From Falsigemmobacter intermedius (GTDB lineage: Bacteria > Pseudomonadota > Alphaproteobacteria > Rhodobacterales > Rhodobacteraceae): DNA of 64,000 bases. Positions 61,330 through 64,000 of the stretch are shown here, one piece after another. Location of the stretch: the NCBI RefSeq assembly GCF_004054105.1, contig NZ_SBLC01000006.1:121384-185383 (forward strand), read 5' to 3'. Position 1 is the stretch's first letter, and the number at the start of each line of letters is the position of its first letter. The position numbers and the translations under genes were made by a program. Below the pieces are notes generated by a model, which was not told where the DNA came from, ran no database searches, and saw only the letters and a list, made by a program, of their open reading frames with translations.

Positions 61330-63783
61330 TCAGGTGCCGCGCGGCTTGGCCCGCAGGGTGGGATCCGCCGCCCGCGGATCCTCGGGCCAGGGGTGACGCG
61401 GGTAGCGTCCGCGCATATCCTTGCGCACGTCGGCATAGCTGCCGGTCCAGAACCCCGGCAGGTCTGAGGTTACCGCGATCGGCTTGCCGCCCGGTGAGAG
61501 CAGCGAGAGCCGCAAAGGCGTGCGCGCGGGTCCGGTCACCGGATGGGTGGTCTGGCCGAAAAGCTCCTGAATGCGCAGCTCAATGCCGGGCTGATCGCCG
61601 TCATAATCAATCGCAATGCGGCGCCCGAGCGGTGTGGTGAAATGCGAGGGATAAAGCGCCTCCAGCCGCTGCACCGCCTGATAGCCCAGATAAAGCTGTA
61701 AAGGCTCAGAGAGGTTCAGCCCGCGCAGATCCTCGCGGGTGCGAATGCGCGTCAGCGCCGGGGACAGCCACTCCTCGGCAGAGGCCATCAGACTGTCGTC
61801 ATCAACAGGCGGGATGTCCTCACCGGCCTCAAGCGCCGCCTGTGCCCGACGCCGCAGCCGCAGTGCCGCCCCGCTGAAGGGCAGCCCGTTGCCCTGACGC
61901 AATTCATCGCGCAGCCCTTCAAGGGCTGCGGCGGCGATCGCTTCAGGCGGCGGGTCCGCCCAGATGCGGTCCTCGAGGACGAGGGCCCCAAGGCTCTGGC
62001 GGCGGCGCGCAAGGATACGCCCCTCACGCCGGGACCAGTCGCAGACGTCCTGCCACTGCAGACGATCGCCATAGATCTCGCGCAGTTCCGCCTCTGAAAT
62101 CGCGATGGCCTGGCGCAGCATGGCCTCGCGGGCATCGCCGTCCAGATCGCTGGCCACCAGAAGCCGCGCCCCGGCCAGCGGCGTGCCCGGCGCCATGGCA
62201 GCCCCTTTGCCACCCGAGAGCACCCAGCGGGGCGCCTCTCCCTTTCGGCGCAAGCCGATGCGGTCAGGATAGGCAAGCGCCACCTGCTGCGCCTCCGTCA
62301 GACCCTGATCGCCTTCAGCAAAGCGGCTGAGGCGTTTGGCCTCAGCCCGGATGCGCGCGGCGGTATCGCCATGTATGGCGAAGGAATGGCGCCTGCGGTA
62401 GCCCTCGGGATCGCGCAAAGCCAGCAGGCGCAAAGCCAGATCCGGCGGCGCACCAATAAGCGGATCGCGCTCAGCCATCAGAGCGGCGGTCAGCGCCGCC
62501 GGACGACCCGCCTTCAGCAGCATATGCGCCAGCCGCGGGTGCAGCGGCAGGGCTGCCATGCGCCGCCCGTGATCGGTGATACGGAACTCTGCGTCCAGAC
62601 CCCCAAGATCGCGCAGCAGCTCGCGGGCCGCCAGAAGCGCCGCCGGCGGCGGTGGCGTGAGAAATTTCAATCCCTCATCCGAGCCCCAGAGCGCCAGTTC
62701 CAGCGCCAGTCCGGACAGATCCGCGCTTTCGATCTCCGCAGGCGGAAAGGCGGGCAGGGCGCCCTCTTCGGCCTTTGACCAGAGGCGGTAGCAGACACCT
62801 GGCGCCACGCGCCCCGCGCGGCCCTGTCGCTGCGTGGCCTCAGCCCGGCTGACCTTCGTGGTCACCAGCCGCGTCATGCCCGAGCCGGGATCAAAGCGCG
62901 CCCGCCGCGCCCGGCCGGCATCCACCACAACGCGGATATCCGGAATGGTCAGCGAAGTCTCTGCGATTGAGGTGGCCAGCACCAGCTTTCGTGCCGTGCT
63001 GAGAGGCTGCAACACCTCCCGCTGGGCTTTGAAATCCATCGCGCCATAAAGCGGCTGCACCACACAGCCCGGAACCTTATCGGCGAGCAGGGCCGCCGTG
63101 CGACGAATTTCACCTTCGCCGGGCAGGAAAACAAGGATGCCACCTTCGGTCCCGTCGGCGGCCTGGCGCACAAGGGCAGCCGTTTCCGTCTCAAGGCGGC
63201 TGCCCGTCGCCAGCGGCCGCGGCAGCCAGCGGGTCTCCACCGGAAAGGCCCGACCCTCGGATGTGATGACCGGGGCGTCATTCATCAAAGCTGCGACCGG
63301 CGCAGCCTCCAGCGTCGCCGACATGACGAGAACCTGCAGGTCGTCGCGCAGCGCCTCACAGACCTCAAGCACCAGAGCAAGGCCCAGATCGGCAGTCAGA
63401 GAGCGTTCGTGAAATTCGTCAAAGATGACAAGGCCGATGCCGCTGAGACCGGGATCGGACTGGATCATCCGGGTGAGGATGCCTTCTGTCACCACCTCAA
63501 CGCGGGTCTGCGCAGAGACGCGCGCTTCGCCGCGAATGCGGTAGCCGATCAGTCCGCCAATCTCAGAGCCTGTCGCTTCCGCCATCCGCTCCGCCGCAGC
63601 CCGGGCCGCGATCCGACGCGGCTCCAGCATGATGATGCGGCCCGCAATCTGATCGAGCAGCGCAAGCGGCACCCGCGTGGTCTTACCAGCCCCGGGCGGC
63701 GCCTGCAGCACAGCACGACCTGCAGCCCTGAGCGCGGTCTTCAGATCGGAAAGGATGTCATCTACAGGCAGTCGGAGCGTCAT
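61330..63783 (-). CDS. hrpB: ATP-dependent helicase HrpB
   Basis: 817 residues, DEAH/RHA family. Motif I APPGAGKTTRVPLALLD, motif II DEFHERS, VMSATLEAAPV (III), VLATSIAETSLTIPDIRVVV, QRQGRAGRVAPGVCYRLWS (VI), followed by the HrpB C-terminal domain. Putative RNA helicase; mutants in other species have subtle phenotypes. Confidence 0.95.
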   Translation of the reverse strand: MTLRLPVDDILSDLKTALRAAGRAVLQAPPGAGKTTRVPLALLDQIAGRIIMLEPRRIAARAAAERMAEATGSEIGGLIGYRIRGEARVSAQTRVEVVTEGILTRMIQSDPGLSGIGLVIFDEFHERSLTADLGLALVLEVCEALRDDLQVLVMSATLEAAPVAALMNDAPVITSEGRAFPVETRWLPRPLATGSRLETETAALVRQAADGTEGGILVFLPGEGEIRRTAALLADKVPGCVVQPLYGAMDFKAQREVLQPLSTARKLVLATSIAETSLTIPDIRVVVDAGRARRARFDPGSGMTRLVTTKVSRAEATQRQGRAGRVAPGVCYRLWSKAEEGALPAFPPAEIESADLSGLALELALWGSDEGLKFLTPPPPAALLAARELLRDLGGLDAEFRITDHGRRMAALPLHPRLAHMLLKAGRPAALTAALMAERDPLIGAPPDLALRLLALRDPEGYRRRHSFAIHGDTAARIRAEAKRLSRFAEGDQGLTEAQQVALAYPDRIGLRRKGEAPRWVLSGGKGAAMAPGTPLAGARLLVASDLDGDAREAMLRQAIAISEAELREIYGDRLQWQDVCDWSRREGRILARRRQSLGALVLEDRIWADPPPEAIAAAALEGLRDELRQGNGLPFSGAALRLRRRAQAALEAGEDIPPVDDDSLMASAEEWLSPALTRIRTREDLRGLNLSEPLQLYLGYQAVQRLEALYPSHFTTPLGRRIAIDYDGDQPGIELRIQELFGQTTHPVTGPARTPLRLSLLSPGGKPIAVTSDLPGFWTGSYADVRKDMRGRYPRHPWPEDPRAADPTLRAKPRGT

Positions 63784-63932
63784 GAGGGGTCTATCGCGTT
63801 TTTAGCGGATTTTGACCAGAGCGGAGTAGAATCGTGCAGGTCTTTGGTGGGTGTCCGTCAGGGATACTTATTTAATAAACATAATACTAATTATTAGACG
63901 AAAAGATTTCAGAACCGGGATTAGTGTGGCGC
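63784..63932. other. AT-rich intergenic region
   Basis: Upstream of hrpB. Contains an AT-rich stretch with small palindromes (TTATTTAATAA near 63869, CTAATTATTAG near 63887). No gene seen; it may be the promoter region of hrpB and of a gene beyond the window or disrupted by the insertion sequence. Confidence 0.4.
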
Positions 63933-64000
63933 GGCGCTGTTGCGTAAATCGACTTTTGGGTAAACAGCCCCTTTCCCCCCGTGAAGTCATGCGACGGCAG
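63933..64000 (+). mobile_element. Possible IS5-type insertion sequence, left end
   Basis: GGCGCTGTTGCGTAAATCG at 63933 resembles the terminal repeats of alphaproteobacterial IS5-family elements, and the following GTAAACAGCC and GAAGTCATGCGACGGCAG are like the leader before their transposase gene, from my memory of such elements. The transposase and right end lie outside the window. Confidence 0.45.

Noticed and set aside
1..64000. CRISPR array, tRNA or rRNA genes
   Set aside because: No regularly spaced repeats and no tRNA- or rRNA-like sequence was seen on reading; a tRNAscan or covariance search was not possible.

Overview
The window is GC-rich, densely coded DNA from an alphaproteobacterium, most probably of the Rhodobacterales (Rhodobacter/Paracoccus relatives). 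The main reasons are the dusB(nifR3)-ntrB-ntrC-ntrY order with an NtrC that lacks the GAFTGA loop, an ispDF fusion, a Mth938-like gene followed by ccmABCDG, an alpha-type flagellar cluster with flaF and flbT, and a PhyR-NepR-EcfG stress locus.

Layout. 1-3.8 kb, leftward: nitrogen regulation (start of ntrY, ntrC, ntrB, dusB). 4.0-9.3 kb: isoprenoid and phospholipid genes (ispDF, pgpA), pncC, a Hint-domain protein, a short-chain dehydrogenase-like protein, msrB and an OlsB-like acyltransferase. 9.4-11.4 kb: nrdR-ribD-thioesterase. 11.6-16.1 kb: yajC, a TauE/SafE-type permease where secDF might be expected, a Mth938-like gene and ccmABCDG. 16.2-21.5 kb: DUF808 protein, M19 dipeptidase, two small membrane proteins, yceI and rpsF-rpsR-rplI.

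21.5-52.1 kb is a flagellar cluster: export gate (flhB, fliR, flhA, fliQ), rod (fliE, flgB, flgC, flgF, flgG), rings (flgH, flgI, flgA), ATPase fliI with a FliJ-like partner, stators motA/motB, hook and junction (flgD, flgE, fliK, flgK, flgL), a FlgJ-type rod protein, FlgN-like chaperone, one flagellin, flaF, flbT and a DUF1217 protein. It carries its own regulators: a MucR/Ros zinc-finger protein, a short sigma-70 factor, a CtrA/FtcR-like DNA-binding protein with a degenerate receiver, and a frameshifted gene of unknown function. Most operon starts in this block carry a CAAG(A/T)AT-type element, often within inverted or direct repeats. fliF, fliG, fliH, fliM, fliN and fliP are not in the window.

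52.1-55.8 kb is the general stress response: csbD, a HisKA_2 kinase with a degraded ATP site, ecfG, nepR and phyR, with EcfG-type promoters visible before csbD and between nepR and phyR. 56-63.8 kb holds a DUF3108 protein, meaB, a phoR with a PhoB box, rimO, an enoyl-CoA hydratase and hrpB. The last about 70 bases look like the left end of an insertion sequence running out of the window.

The points most worth following are the shared flagellar promoter element and palindromes, two flagellar-cluster genes disrupted at G tracts (a possible switch or sequencing errors), two large uncharacterised flagellar-cluster proteins, and the apparently inactive stress-response kinase. No CRISPR array, tRNA or rRNA gene was seen.
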